Assembly: GCA_014084085.1 (NCBI GenBank)
Contig: NPFB01000092.1
Span: forward strand, 100,610 to 164,609
Source: Hondaea fermentalgiana
Lineage: Eukaryota; Sar; Bigyra; Thraustochytrida; Thraustochytriidae
Reading direction: 5' to 3'
DNA length: 64,000 bases
The position numbers were made by a program, and so were the translations under genes. Shown here piece after piece: positions 1 to 8,044 of this stretch. The notes below the pieces were generated by a model. It saw only the letters and a program-made list of their open reading frames with translations, was not told where the DNA came from and made no database searches. The number at the start of each line of letters is the position of its first letter. The first letter of the stretch is position 1.

Positions 1-184
1 GGCGAGCCCGGCGGGCCTCCGCGATCCGCGAGCGCGGGGAAGCCCTGGCGCCGGCGCAGCTGGCGGACGAGAGGAAGAAATCTCCGCGGTGCAGACGCAC
101 GGCACAGACCATACAACCCGGGGCGCAGGGCGGGGCCGAGCGGCAGGGCGCGCGGGCGGAGGCGGCGGCGGCGCACAGGGGAAG

Positions 185-2491
185 ATGGAGGAGGGACGCA
201 GGGAGCGCGAGAAGCGGCAGCAGCAGCTTGAGCAGCAGGGAAAACCGCCCATGTGCGACTCTGCTCGACGCATTCGCGGCAAAAACCCCGGCCGCATACC
301 CATCATCTGCAGGGCCGACACGGAAAAGGGGCTCCCGGGGTGGCGCACGAAACGGATTAAGTTTCTGGTTTCCGATAAACTCAACGTGAGCCAGTTTCGC
401 CGCTTCGTACGGTCCAATCTCATTAACACCTTGGCCAGACCGGTCCCAGGCGACGGCAAGCTCAAGGCTCCCAAATTGCAACTCTTTCTCGAGTCAGGCG
501 CCGAGCTCACCGATGATACACTGAGCATTACAGATCTTGACGCGCTCCACTGCGACGAAGACGGCTTCCTCTACTTGACGTACATCACCAAGCTGTCCTC
601 TAAGATGGATGTGGTTGTCCACCCGGATGATGACTCATCTCCAGACGGCGCAAAGGATTCGCAACTTCAAAGTAGGCCACAAAACGAAGCAGGTGAACCC
701 GCTTCACGCCAAACTCCCCCGGAAGAGAACCTGAATCAGATCAAGGAACCGGAACAGCATCAAGAGCCTCCGATGGACGAAGAAAAGCACGTAGACAAGC
801 CAGTTCCTCAAAGCGCTGACAACGAATCGCAGGACCAAAGTCAAGAAGACAATACGCCCAAAGTGGAAGACCGAAATGTGAAAGAGCAAGAAGGCGAAGA
901 ACAAGATGACAACGAGCCGGTCAAAGCGCCTGCGCAAGAGGATCAAGTAGAGGGTGAAGGAGCAGAAGAAAGCGAGCCGGCTTCGTCGGGCCTTGAAGCG
1001 ACCGTTGCCTCGCTCTTGCAAGATATCGTCAGCGACGCTGTTCAAGATTCGCTCGAGGCGCCTCAGACTCAAGAGCTCTCAACGTCCCCAGTCACAGCCG
1101 AGAGCGAAGAAGCATCTGACATGGCAGACACGGCCCGTGCGGAACCATCGACATCGACCGGAGAGGCGCCAGAGCCGCAAATCCTGCCGTCTGCGACCTC
1201 GAACGCGAGCGTTGCCGGCGAGAGTGACAAAGCGACCGAAATGCTCGCATCAGCCCAGCCTGTTGAATGCCCTGCCACGGCGCTCGACGCTGATGATCTC
1301 TACAAGTCGCCCGTGTTCGCGCCGAAGAAGGCTACCGACAGCGCCCAGACTTCGTCTGTGCCTGCCTTTGATCTTGGAGCACCCTCTTCGCAAGACAGTA
1401 GCACTCAGAATAGCGCCCGCGAACACTCGCCGTCCCCGTCCCCATCCCCCTCGCCAGAGCAAACGTCCTCTCCTTTGTATGGCGCAGCTGGGCCGTCCAG
1501 CAATGTACCCATGAACGTCGCAGGCTTGACTGATTCGATGGCCTCGGCTGAAGCGGAAACAGAACGACGTTTGTTGTCTGATGACCGCAACCCGAACGAA
1601 GATGCAGACAACGACGACGTCGATGACGATGAGGAACTCCTCAAGGGTGGTTTTACTGGATTCGTCTCGATGATTTTGAGTGACGACAGCAAGGCTACAG
1701 CGGATGGACAGTCATCCTCGGCAGACGCGAGGTCGCAGGCTCCCATGCTGTTGTCGCACATGCGTCAGCAGCAACTTTTGTTGCAACAGCAGCATCAACA
1801 ACGATACCAGCATGGCGACCCATCCTTGGGTTTTCCATCGCAGCACGAGATGGCCCGGCAACAAGATCATCTTGCCGGTGATCTAAACATGATGTATCAC
1901 GAAGGCGGGATTGCAACGAACCATCGGACCATCGACCACGCTCGGGAAGAGCCTCACAGTATGCACGGCGGTATGGGCCTAGGATCAGCAAGACCTGACG
2001 ATCTTGCGGAAGAAGATTCGGATGATGACGATGAATGGATTGATGTCGACTCGTCAGCCCCCGTGGACATGTCCAAGCCTTCACTCAAGGATATTGGAAG
2101 GGCGTATCTGATGCGCAAAATTGAGGAGCTCGAGCTGCAAAAGGTTGTCAACAAGGAGACGTTTACCTCTAGTGCCGCGTCATTACGCCAGCTTGCGTCA
2201 AACATTGTCCAGAACGCCTCTCTCGAGCTCGAAAACCGGAATCTTCTCCCTGGCGCGGGCGCAACGGGTCGTGGGGATCTCTGGGATCTCCCGAGGCAGG
2301 CACAGGCTGCCGCTGCCTTCGCGTCGAACGCGGCATCGGATGTCTCGGCCAGAGCTGCAGCTGCTGCTGGCCTTGACGCCGCTGTGAGATCTCAAGACGT
2401 CGGCAACCTTGCAGATGGAGATGAGGATGGTGATTGGACTTGCGTAAATTTTGATGGTGGTGACGAGTCTTTTGGTGCTCGTTTCCTTTGA
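185..2491 (+). CDS. Atg8/LC3-like ubiquitin-fold protein with long acidic tail and LIR-like motifs
   Basis: A 768-residue protein. Residues about 23-136 match the Atg8/GABARAP fold: an IRGKNPGRIPII stretch corresponds to the Atg8 'IRxKYPDRIPVI' signature, followed by KFLVSDKLNVSQFRRFVR and DEDGFLYLTY (124-133). Atg8 proteins are normally about 120 residues and end at a glycine that is lipidated. Here no glycine follows the domain; instead there are some 600 residues rich in E, D, S, Q and P. The tail holds two motifs shaped like LC3-interacting regions: W618-I-D-V preceded by a D/E run, and W751-T-C-V near the C terminus, also preceded by acids. The frame is open further upstream, but the first ATG is at 185 and the preceding Gly/Arg-rich stretch starts with GTG. 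Standard lipidation looks impossible, so a scaffold or autophagy-receptor role is inferred. Confidence 0.8.
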   Translation: MEEGRREREKRQQQLEQQGKPPMCDSARRIRGKNPGRIPIICRADTEKGLPGWRTKRIKFLVSDKLNVSQFRRFVRSNLINTLARPVPGDGKLKAPKLQLFLESGAELTDDTLSITDLDALHCDEDGFLYLTYITKLSSKMDVVVHPDDDSSPDGAKDSQLQSRPQNEAGEPASRQTPPEENLNQIKEPEQHQEPPMDEEKHVDKPVPQSADNESQDQSQEDNTPKVEDRNVKEQEGEEQDDNEPVKAPAQEDQVEGEGAEESEPASSGLEATVASLLQDIVSDAVQDSLEAPQTQELSTSPVTAESEEASDMADTARAEPSTSTGEAPEPQILPSATSNASVAGESDKATEMLASAQPVECPATALDADDLYKSPVFAPKKATDSAQTSSVPAFDLGAPSSQDSSTQNSAREHSPSPSPSPSPEQTSSPLYGAAGPSSNVPMNVAGLTDSMASAEAETERRLLSDDRNPNEDADNDDVDDDEELLKGGFTGFVSMILSDDSKATADGQSSSADARSQAPMLLSHMRQQQLLLQQQHQQRYQHGDPSLGFPSQHEMARQQDHLAGDLNMMYHEGGIATNHRTIDHAREEPHSMHGGMGLGSARPDDLAEEDSDDDDEWIDVDSSAPVDMSKPSLKDIGRAYLMRKIEELELQKVVNKETFTSSAASLRQLASNIVQNASLELENRNLLPGAGATGRGDLWDLPRQAQAAAAFASNAASDVSARAAAAAGLDAAVRSQDVGNLADGDEDGDWTCVNFDGGDESFGARFL

Positions 2492-2894
2492 ATAGAATTG
2501 AACTGCACGACGGGGATGCTTTTCGCGCGAAGCCTGGCTTTTGCGTATCGCAAGCGCCTTATGTCATCCGTATCAAGATCATGTTACACATTATAGCTTC
2601 AATTTCTGTGCGTCTGCACGCGTGACAACCCCCCCCCTCCCCCCCCCTTCGCTCGCTCGCTCGCTTGCTTGTCTGCTTGTAAGGTCGGGGACGCTTTTCC
2701 TTTTCCTATGTGTCTCGTCCTAGATGCTTGTCTTGACTTCTTTTTGACAAATTTTTACGAATTCGCTTCCGCAGTTGAAAATAAAATAAAGGTCGTGCTC
2801 GTGCTGCCTCCTTGTTAGCGTTTCCCGTAAATTTGATGTTGCCGACCCATAGCTCGCCCTCTTTTTTTCTCTCTTCCTTTTCCAACAAAAGACT
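2492..2894. other. convergent intergenic region with C-rich and CTCG repeats
   Basis: Tail-to-tail spacer between the Atg8-like gene and CLN3. It holds a C-run with one T (about 2630-2648) followed by CTCG/CTTG tetramers (about 2650-2682) and an AATAAA-like A/T stretch near 2780. No gene is supported. Confidence 0.6.
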
Positions 2895-4205
2895 CTACAA
2901 GTCCCATTTTTCTCGTCCACATGTGAACAAGGGCGGCCCTTGATCCGTAATATCATTGGCTGCAAAAAGACAGCCCTGGATGATAATTCCTAACACATTG
3001 GCCAGAGCTGTCCCTGTTGTCGCCGCCCCAGCCGCCGAGGCCATCGCGAACTCTTGCGCTCCGCTAGGAAGCCTCTGTTCCATGAGCAGCATGGCGTGCA
3101 CATAGATGGCACCGCCAAACATTCCCACAAGCAGGCAGAGTATTAGCACGGATGCATTCCACCAGACGTGAACAACTGCATCCCAAATGAAAAAGACGAG
3201 CAAGCCAAATTGGAGCAGAGGAATCACCCAAAGCTGCCGCAAGGAAAGGCGAAAAAGACCACCCGAAGATCGCGAGAGGAAAACGCCAACCTGGTAGAGC
3301 CAATTCGAGTACAAGTAAAACTTGTCGCGGGCTCCCTTATCATGCACAGGAAAACCCATGGCTGCCCAGGTCCCAGACTGCATAGCATACTCTGCAATAT
3401 ACACGACAAAGAGAGGCACCGTGAACGGCCATAGCGAGGAAAAGAGACGAAGGCGCTCCCCAAAACTCGAAGGGTCAGCGAGATCGGCAGTTGGCGTCGT
3501 CGTCGTCGTCAACATGGGCGTGCTCGTCGTCCCTTGCACACAATCTGCGCTGTCGTCATTCTCGTCACTCATTCGCAGGTACGAGTTTGCACAAGCCTCA
3601 GAGAGACGACCATTTGTCTCAACGAAACAAGCGGCCTCGTCGTTTTCAACGTCATCATCAACGACTTGGAGGGAAGTCTGCGTACGATACAAGACGCCAA
3701 AGTAGACCATGACAAACGCGAGGGGAAGGACGTTTGCCAAAAGCAAGGTTGCGTTGAATGTGAGTCCGCACAAGTCGACGAAGAGGGCTTTCCAGGCGTA
3801 GCCGAAGATGCCCGCGAACCCGGTTCCGCTCGACCAGGCCGTGATCTCGGTGCGGCCGTAAAAGGAGGTGCGGGCCAGCATGGACGCCTCGCCGAGGCCT
3901 TGCGCAAAGGAGCCCACCATGACGCCCAACAGGCGCAGCCACACGGGCTTTGCGAGCGCGACGAGCGAGACCCCCGTCGCGAAAGACGCCCCGCACAGCA
4001 GCACGCGGCGGCGGTACGCGACGCGGTGGAACCAGTACGGCCCGCTCACCGTGACGACCAGGTTCGGCAGGTTGTTGCAGAGGTAGATGACGCCGACGCC
4101 GCCCGGCACGATGAGCGTCGCGCCGGCATTGAGCACCACGAAGATGCTGTTGTTGAGCAGGCCCAGCAGCCAGAACGCCGCCGCCGCGCCGCCGGGCCCC
4201 GCCAT
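2895..4205 (-). CDS. CLN3: Battenin (CLN3) family lysosomal membrane protein
   Basis: A 436-residue polytopic protein, close to the 438 residues of human CLN3. Family landmarks in order: an N-terminal FWLLGLLNNSIFVV helix, a first luminal turn, GLGEASMLARTSFYG, then WSSGTGFAGIFGYAWK. A hydrophilic acidic loop with poly-T follows, then a second helix bundle with VPLFVVYIAEYAMQSG, YQVGVFLSRSS, and QEFAMASAAGAATTGTA near the end. CLN3 proteins sit in lysosome/endosome or vacuole membranes and affect pH and glycerophosphodiester export (known for the family). The frame is open upstream, but the ATG at 4205 lies directly before the conserved N terminus. It is divergent from the next gene, with 220 bp between the starts. 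Confidence 0.93.
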   Translation of the reverse strand: MAGPGGAAAAFWLLGLLNNSIFVVLNAGATLIVPGGVGVIYLCNNLPNLVVTVSGPYWFHRVAYRRRVLLCGASFATGVSLVALAKPVWLRLLGVMVGSFAQGLGEASMLARTSFYGRTEITAWSSGTGFAGIFGYAWKALFVDLCGLTFNATLLLANVLPLAFVMVYFGVLYRTQTSLQVVDDDVENDEAACFVETNGRLSEACANSYLRMSDENDDSADCVQGTTSTPMLTTTTTPTADLADPSSFGERLRLFSSLWPFTVPLFVVYIAEYAMQSGTWAAMGFPVHDKGARDKFYLYSNWLYQVGVFLSRSSGGLFRLSLRQLWVIPLLQFGLLVFFIWDAVVHVWWNASVLILCLLVGMFGGAIYVHAMLLMEQRLPSGAQEFAMASAAGAATTGTALANVLGIIIQGCLFAANDITDQGPPLFTCGREKWDL

Positions 4206-4298
4206 GCGCCAGGTCTGCGGCCGGCCTCGGCTCCGCTTGCTCGCTTGCTTGCTTGCATGCAGCAGCTGGGCTACTGCAGCAGCTCGGGCGCCGCGTCG

Positions 4299-4372
4299 AG
4301 GTTCAAACTCGTTCAAACCGATCGATTCAAACCGATCGATTCAAACTGAGGTTCAAACTGAGGTTCAAACTG
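4299..4372. repeat. short tandem repeats in a divergent promoter region
   Basis: Between the divergent starts at 4205 and 4426 lie interleaved direct repeats. A GATCGATTCAAACC unit and a GAGGTTCAAACT unit each occur two to three times. Every unit contains TTCAAAC. Repeated spaced copies could be a transcription-factor site cluster or simply a minisatellite. Confidence 0.75.
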
Positions 4373-4425
4373 CGCGCAGATCCGCTTGCCGCGCGCGCGG
4401 GCCGGGCCGAGGGGGGCTGGGCGCT

Positions 4426-5466
4426 ATGGGCGCGCGCGCGAGCCGAGGCCTCGTCGTGCGCTGGAACGTCATGGCCGCGGCGGCGGCCGCGCTCGTGCTG
4501 GCGTGGCTGTGGCCGACCTCGTGGCCGCCGGGCGGGGCGCCATGGACGCCGCAGCGCGCAGGAACCCGGCGCCGCGGCGGGACCCCGCGCCAAGGCGCTG
4601 CCGGCGACGCCGCCGGCCTCGAGGGGGTCCTCCGCGCGATCGTAGCCTCCCCGGGCGCGCACAGCCTCGCCACGGTCGTCGTCATCGCGGCGACCGCGTA
4701 CTACTACAGACATCAGGCTGTGCCCGCACTCGACGCGTGCGGCTTGTCCTTTTTGGTGGACCTGCTCGGCCTGTCGCCCAAGGCGCTTCCCCCAATGGAG
4801 GACCAAGAGGATGACATTTCAGACCTTCCGCCTCTTATTGATGCGAGCGACGACGACGATGATGATGATGATACCAGCGTCGCAAATGATGTTGCCAAGA
4901 TCAATGAGACGCCGGGCGAGACCTCAACCGACCTCGACGGATCAGAACGCAAAGACTTTGATGGTTCTAGTAATGTCGATGGCCTTGGCGGTGGGCTCGA
5001 CGATGCTGCCTCGTCGCATTCTTGCAACAGGCTCGTATTTATCCCTTGCGTGGATCAAAGCAAAGGTGGAATCTGCCAAGGTCTGGATCATGAGACCGAT
5101 GGTTTCAATGGTGCCGAGCACTCGGTGGTGTCGCCACCTATGGTTTTTGACAATTGGCTCGGCCTCATCCCCGCGGAACCTGGTCTGCGTTGGCGAAAAG
5201 AACCGGCTTGTAAAGAGGGACCTCGTCACAATGCGACATCAAACGCTGCAAAAACGAAAGTGCTGCCCCCGGTCCGAAACTCTGCGCCAAAGCGATTCGT
5301 CATTCGACACCATCAGGAAGATTTGCCATCATCAAAAGTTTTCACACCATCGCCTGCAGGGGCATCTTCAACTGCGAACTCCGCATCCGCATCAAATTAT
5401 CACGAATCTCGCAGTCGTCCGCAGGCGCAGCGGCATTCTGGCCAAGCCACCGTTGGAGTACACTAG
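4426..5466 (+). CDS. Unknown protein with N-terminal membrane segments and acidic, disordered remainder
   Basis: A 346-residue protein I do not recognise. There are two hydrophobic segments near the N terminus, at about 12-28 (Ala/Leu/Trp-rich) and about 75-92 (ATVVVIAATAYYY). A run of nine aspartates (about 145-155) follows, then a low-complexity Ser/Asp/Pro-rich tail. A short ordered-looking patch includes FDNWLGLIPAEPGLRWRKE. The frame is open back to 4087, but that overlaps the CLN3 coding region; 4426 is the first ATG clear of CLN3. GC content is extreme in the first 300 bases. Membrane attachment is inferred from hydropathy; the function is unknown. Confidence 0.6.
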   Translation: MGARASRGLVVRWNVMAAAAAALVLAWLWPTSWPPGGAPWTPQRAGTRRRGGTPRQGAAGDAAGLEGVLRAIVASPGAHSLATVVVIAATAYYYRHQAVPALDACGLSFLVDLLGLSPKALPPMEDQEDDISDLPPLIDASDDDDDDDDTSVANDVAKINETPGETSTDLDGSERKDFDGSSNVDGLGGGLDDAASSHSCNRLVFIPCVDQSKGGICQGLDHETDGFNGAEHSVVSPPMVFDNWLGLIPAEPGLRWRKEPACKEGPRHNATSNAAKTKVLPPVRNSAPKRFVIRHHQEDLPSSKVFTPSPAGASSTANSASASNYHESRSRPQAQRHSGQATVGVH

Positions 5467-5751
5467 ATTTTCCTTGATTTTTTTTTCCTGGCTCGCTTCG
5501 CGGCCCCAAAATCTCGCACAAGGATGGATACACAAATTATATACAAGTGAAGCTTCCTTTTTCTTCCTTTTCTTTTTCTTTTTTGGTCTTCTCTTTTTTT
5601 CACAAAAGCTCGGTACAAAAACACCAGCAGAGCACCTTAGGTTTCCCCATTTCGCTTGCATGTTCGCGTTTACTGACACGCTTGAAATAAATAAATAAAA
5701 AGCTCCCCGGCGCAAAGAGGACCCGGTTTGCTCGAACGCATGCACATTTTG

Positions 5752-7374
5752 CTAGGCAAATGTTACATCGTAGCAGTTGCGCTCAGTCGGATGTTTGTAT
5801 GGAAACCCGAGCCAGTCGAAGACATCCTTCTCGGTGCGAAAATGCGTGTCGACGGGACGCGAAGCCTTGGCGATACGCTCGCTACGCTGGCGCTGCGCAG
5901 AAAAGATACCCTCATCACTCATCGACCAGCCTTTCCTTTTCGCAAAGTTTCGCATCGAACGATTAAAGTGATCGTTTCCTGTAAAGTACAGGAGGGCAAA
6001 GGGAAATTGTTCACGCGGGTAAAATTTGACGTCAAGTCGCCGGTGCACCTTGTATCCGGGCAGCTTGCATATTCCCATGTACGTTTGCTTGCGAGCCACC
6101 TGTCCCTGGCGGTTCACAGGAAGCTGGTCCTTGGGCTGCGTCAAGTCAGCAGCAATAAACTTGCGCGCATGCAACTCTGCAATTAGATCGGCCAAAGGAG
6201 GACAGCCAGCCTGATCCGGAGTGGTAAGAATAACGTCCACATCGCCCGAGGACGACTTGCCACGTCGATAGGACCCACACGTTTCCACAGCGAGCGCCTT
6301 GGACGGCCAGAGTGCGCGAGCCGTATCCTCAACAAACTTTCCGATTGCGCCTGTCTCTGCACGTGGAATGCGCTGTTCAATGTCGTCGAGGTACTCGAGA
6401 CCAATGAGCTGCACCGAGTTGAGCAGCTCCTTGTGCTCTCGCAGTTCCGCGACAGAACGTATACCGCGCTTGTGAAGATCTCGCGCCACTGTCGCGCCGA
6501 TACCATGCACGCGCTGCAGGTCGCGCAACGATACTGCAGCATCGGACTTCCACACTTCCTTTGCACGTGTTATGTATCCTGTCCGCAACGCTTCGTCGAT
6601 CATTGCGAATACCTTGGGCCCAATGCCGCGATAGCTGCGCAACTGGTCTGCACTTGTTACCTTGAATTTTAAGGAGCGCAAAAGATCGATCACGCGCTTG
6701 AAAGACACTTTGCGCCACTCCTCGTCATTAAAGATCTCGTAGTAGTCTACCAGAGGCTGAAACGCATTGGTGAGGTGCTCATTCAGATTCGGCTGTACAG
6801 CTATAGTACCCGACTTGAAACACGCGTACCCTTGGTGCGCATCATATCGTTTGCGTTTCTTCGAAGGCTGTGCATCATGTCGAGGAATTTCGGAAGGAGG
6901 AAAGTCGGCCAGACCAAGATACTTTCCGCGCAAAACAAATGCATTGCAACGCTGCAAATACCTTGAAGGAATTCTTCGGCCATCGGCTGAAGTCGAGGTG
7001 TTACCAGAGAGTCGCATTTCTACCCACGCTTGAAAATCCGCGCCTGCGGACTTTACTTGGCCCTCCCCGTCCGGAGCGCCATTTCTCTGCATGGCTTTGC
7101 ATCGTCGCCAGTCCATTTCGGCCGTGAGCTCAGATGGTTCGTGCCCCTGTTTGGAGACAACATATTGTAACCACGCGAGCGTGACAATCTGGACGTCCTT
7201 GTCAAGTCCCACCGGCGCCTCGCGAGCAAACAACGAGGCAACGACGTGCGTCACGCCAGGTGCGGAAACATTGGTTCCTGCGTGGTCTACTTCGAGTGCT
7301 TCGAGCCGCTTCGTCGCAAGCGCAACATACTTTGCCGTCACGTCGCGACCTTGCACAAAGAAAGCCACCTTCAT
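5752..7374 (-). CDS. DNA polymerase family X (lambda/beta-like) with BRCT domain
   Basis: A 540-residue repair polymerase. A BRCT domain (about 1-95) is followed by a linker with SKKRKR (171-176), a likely nuclear signal. Next comes an 8-kDa-type domain with a helix-hairpin-helix YRGIGPKVFAMIDE (248-261) and a second HhH, VHGIGATVARDLHKRG (289-304). The palm has GSYRRG (367-372), GDVDV (377-381; D378 and D380) and RRLDVKF (445-451; D448), the three metal-binding aspartates. YFTGNDHFNRSMR (463-475) is a near-exact family signature. The BRCT plus Pol X order is that of Pol lambda/Pol4, which fills gaps in base excision repair and end joining. Oddly, the residue aligning with the 5'-dRP lyase lysine is M258. 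The start is the only ATG before the BRCT. Confidence 0.93.
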   Translation of the reverse strand: MKVAFFVQGRDVTAKYVALATKRLEALEVDHAGTNVSAPGVTHVVASLFAREAPVGLDKDVQIVTLAWLQYVVSKQGHEPSELTAEMDWRRCKAMQRNGAPDGEGQVKSAGADFQAWVEMRLSGNTSTSADGRRIPSRYLQRCNAFVLRGKYLGLADFPPSEIPRHDAQPSKKRKRYDAHQGYACFKSGTIAVQPNLNEHLTNAFQPLVDYYEIFNDEEWRKVSFKRVIDLLRSLKFKVTSADQLRSYRGIGPKVFAMIDEALRTGYITRAKEVWKSDAAVSLRDLQRVHGIGATVARDLHKRGIRSVAELREHKELLNSVQLIGLEYLDDIEQRIPRAETGAIGKFVEDTARALWPSKALAVETCGSYRRGKSSSGDVDVILTTPDQAGCPPLADLIAELHARKFIAADLTQPKDQLPVNRQGQVARKQTYMGICKLPGYKVHRRLDVKFYPREQFPFALLYFTGNDHFNRSMRNFAKRKGWSMSDEGIFSAQRQRSERIAKASRPVDTHFRTEKDVFDWLGFPYKHPTERNCYDVTFA

Positions 7375-7720
7375 ACTGTTCTTTCGCGTCGCCCTTGCGT
7401 CTTACGACGGCACCTCTCTTTAGGCTGCTCGCGCAGGGCTTCTCGACGCGGTGATGCCAAGAGCCCTTTCCCTTTTCTTCTCTTCCCTTCGCTCTCCTCC
7501 CGTCCCGTCCCGTCCCGTCCCGTCCTATCCAAAAAGCTATGCGCTCGCGCGACACTGCTTTGACGAAAGATTCGCAGACTCGTGCAAAGCGTAGCGTAAA
7601 CGGCTGCCCCACGATCGCCCGCGACGAGGCTTTTGTTGAGAAATTGTGCGCGATGGCCAAGTCTGTGCGAGGAGCGGGAGAGGGAGAGGGAGAGAGAGAG
7701 AAAAAAAAAAAAAAAAAAAG
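7375..7720. other. intergenic region between Pol X and the tRNA, purine-rich tract
   Basis: Contains four CCCGT pentamers near 7500-7525 and, from about 7670, a GGAGAG/GA-rich tract running into 19 consecutive A residues (7701-7719). No gene is supported. Confidence 0.6.
7701..7719 (-). terminator. RNA polymerase III T-run terminator of tRNA-Arg
   Basis: Nineteen A residues on the plus strand read as a T-run two bases after the tRNA 3' end on the minus strand. Pol III stops at four or more T, so this is far longer than needed. Confidence 0.85.
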
Positions 7721-7793
7721 AGTCCCTGCTGGGAGTCGAACCCAGGCCCTTCTCCTTAGGAGGGAGACGAATTAGCCACTATTCTACAGGGAC
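7721..7793 (-). tRNA. tRNA-Arg (anticodon CCT)
   Basis: The minus strand folds as a complete 73-base cloverleaf. The acceptor pairs GTCCCTG with CAGGGAC, with discriminator T. The D arm is GAAT/ATTC. The anticodon stem TCTCC/GGAGA holds loop CTCCTAA, giving anticodon CCT, which reads AGG (arginine). The T arm is CTGGG-TTCGACT-CCCAG. The A-box (TAGAATAGTGG) and B-box (GGTTCGACTCC) promoters are internal. There is no intron and no encoded CCA, as usual in eukaryotes. Confidence 0.96.
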
Positions 7794-8044
7794 GATGCAA
7801 CGTAATTGCTCCAATGGTGAGGTTGCTTATAGCTATCCATGGCTTATTTTCCTCGAGACTCGTGCGCGACAAAAGCTCGCGTCGGCGACTGCAGTCAAGA
7901 ACGATCCCCCGCTCGCTCGCCAGCTAGCCAGTCAATCAGCCAGCCAGTCGGAAACAAAACAGAGTCTTTCTTTGAAAAAAAAGCGAAACACAATAAGAAC
8001 AAAAGGCATGTTTTCTCGCAAAAACAAGGGCGACAGAACGTTTA

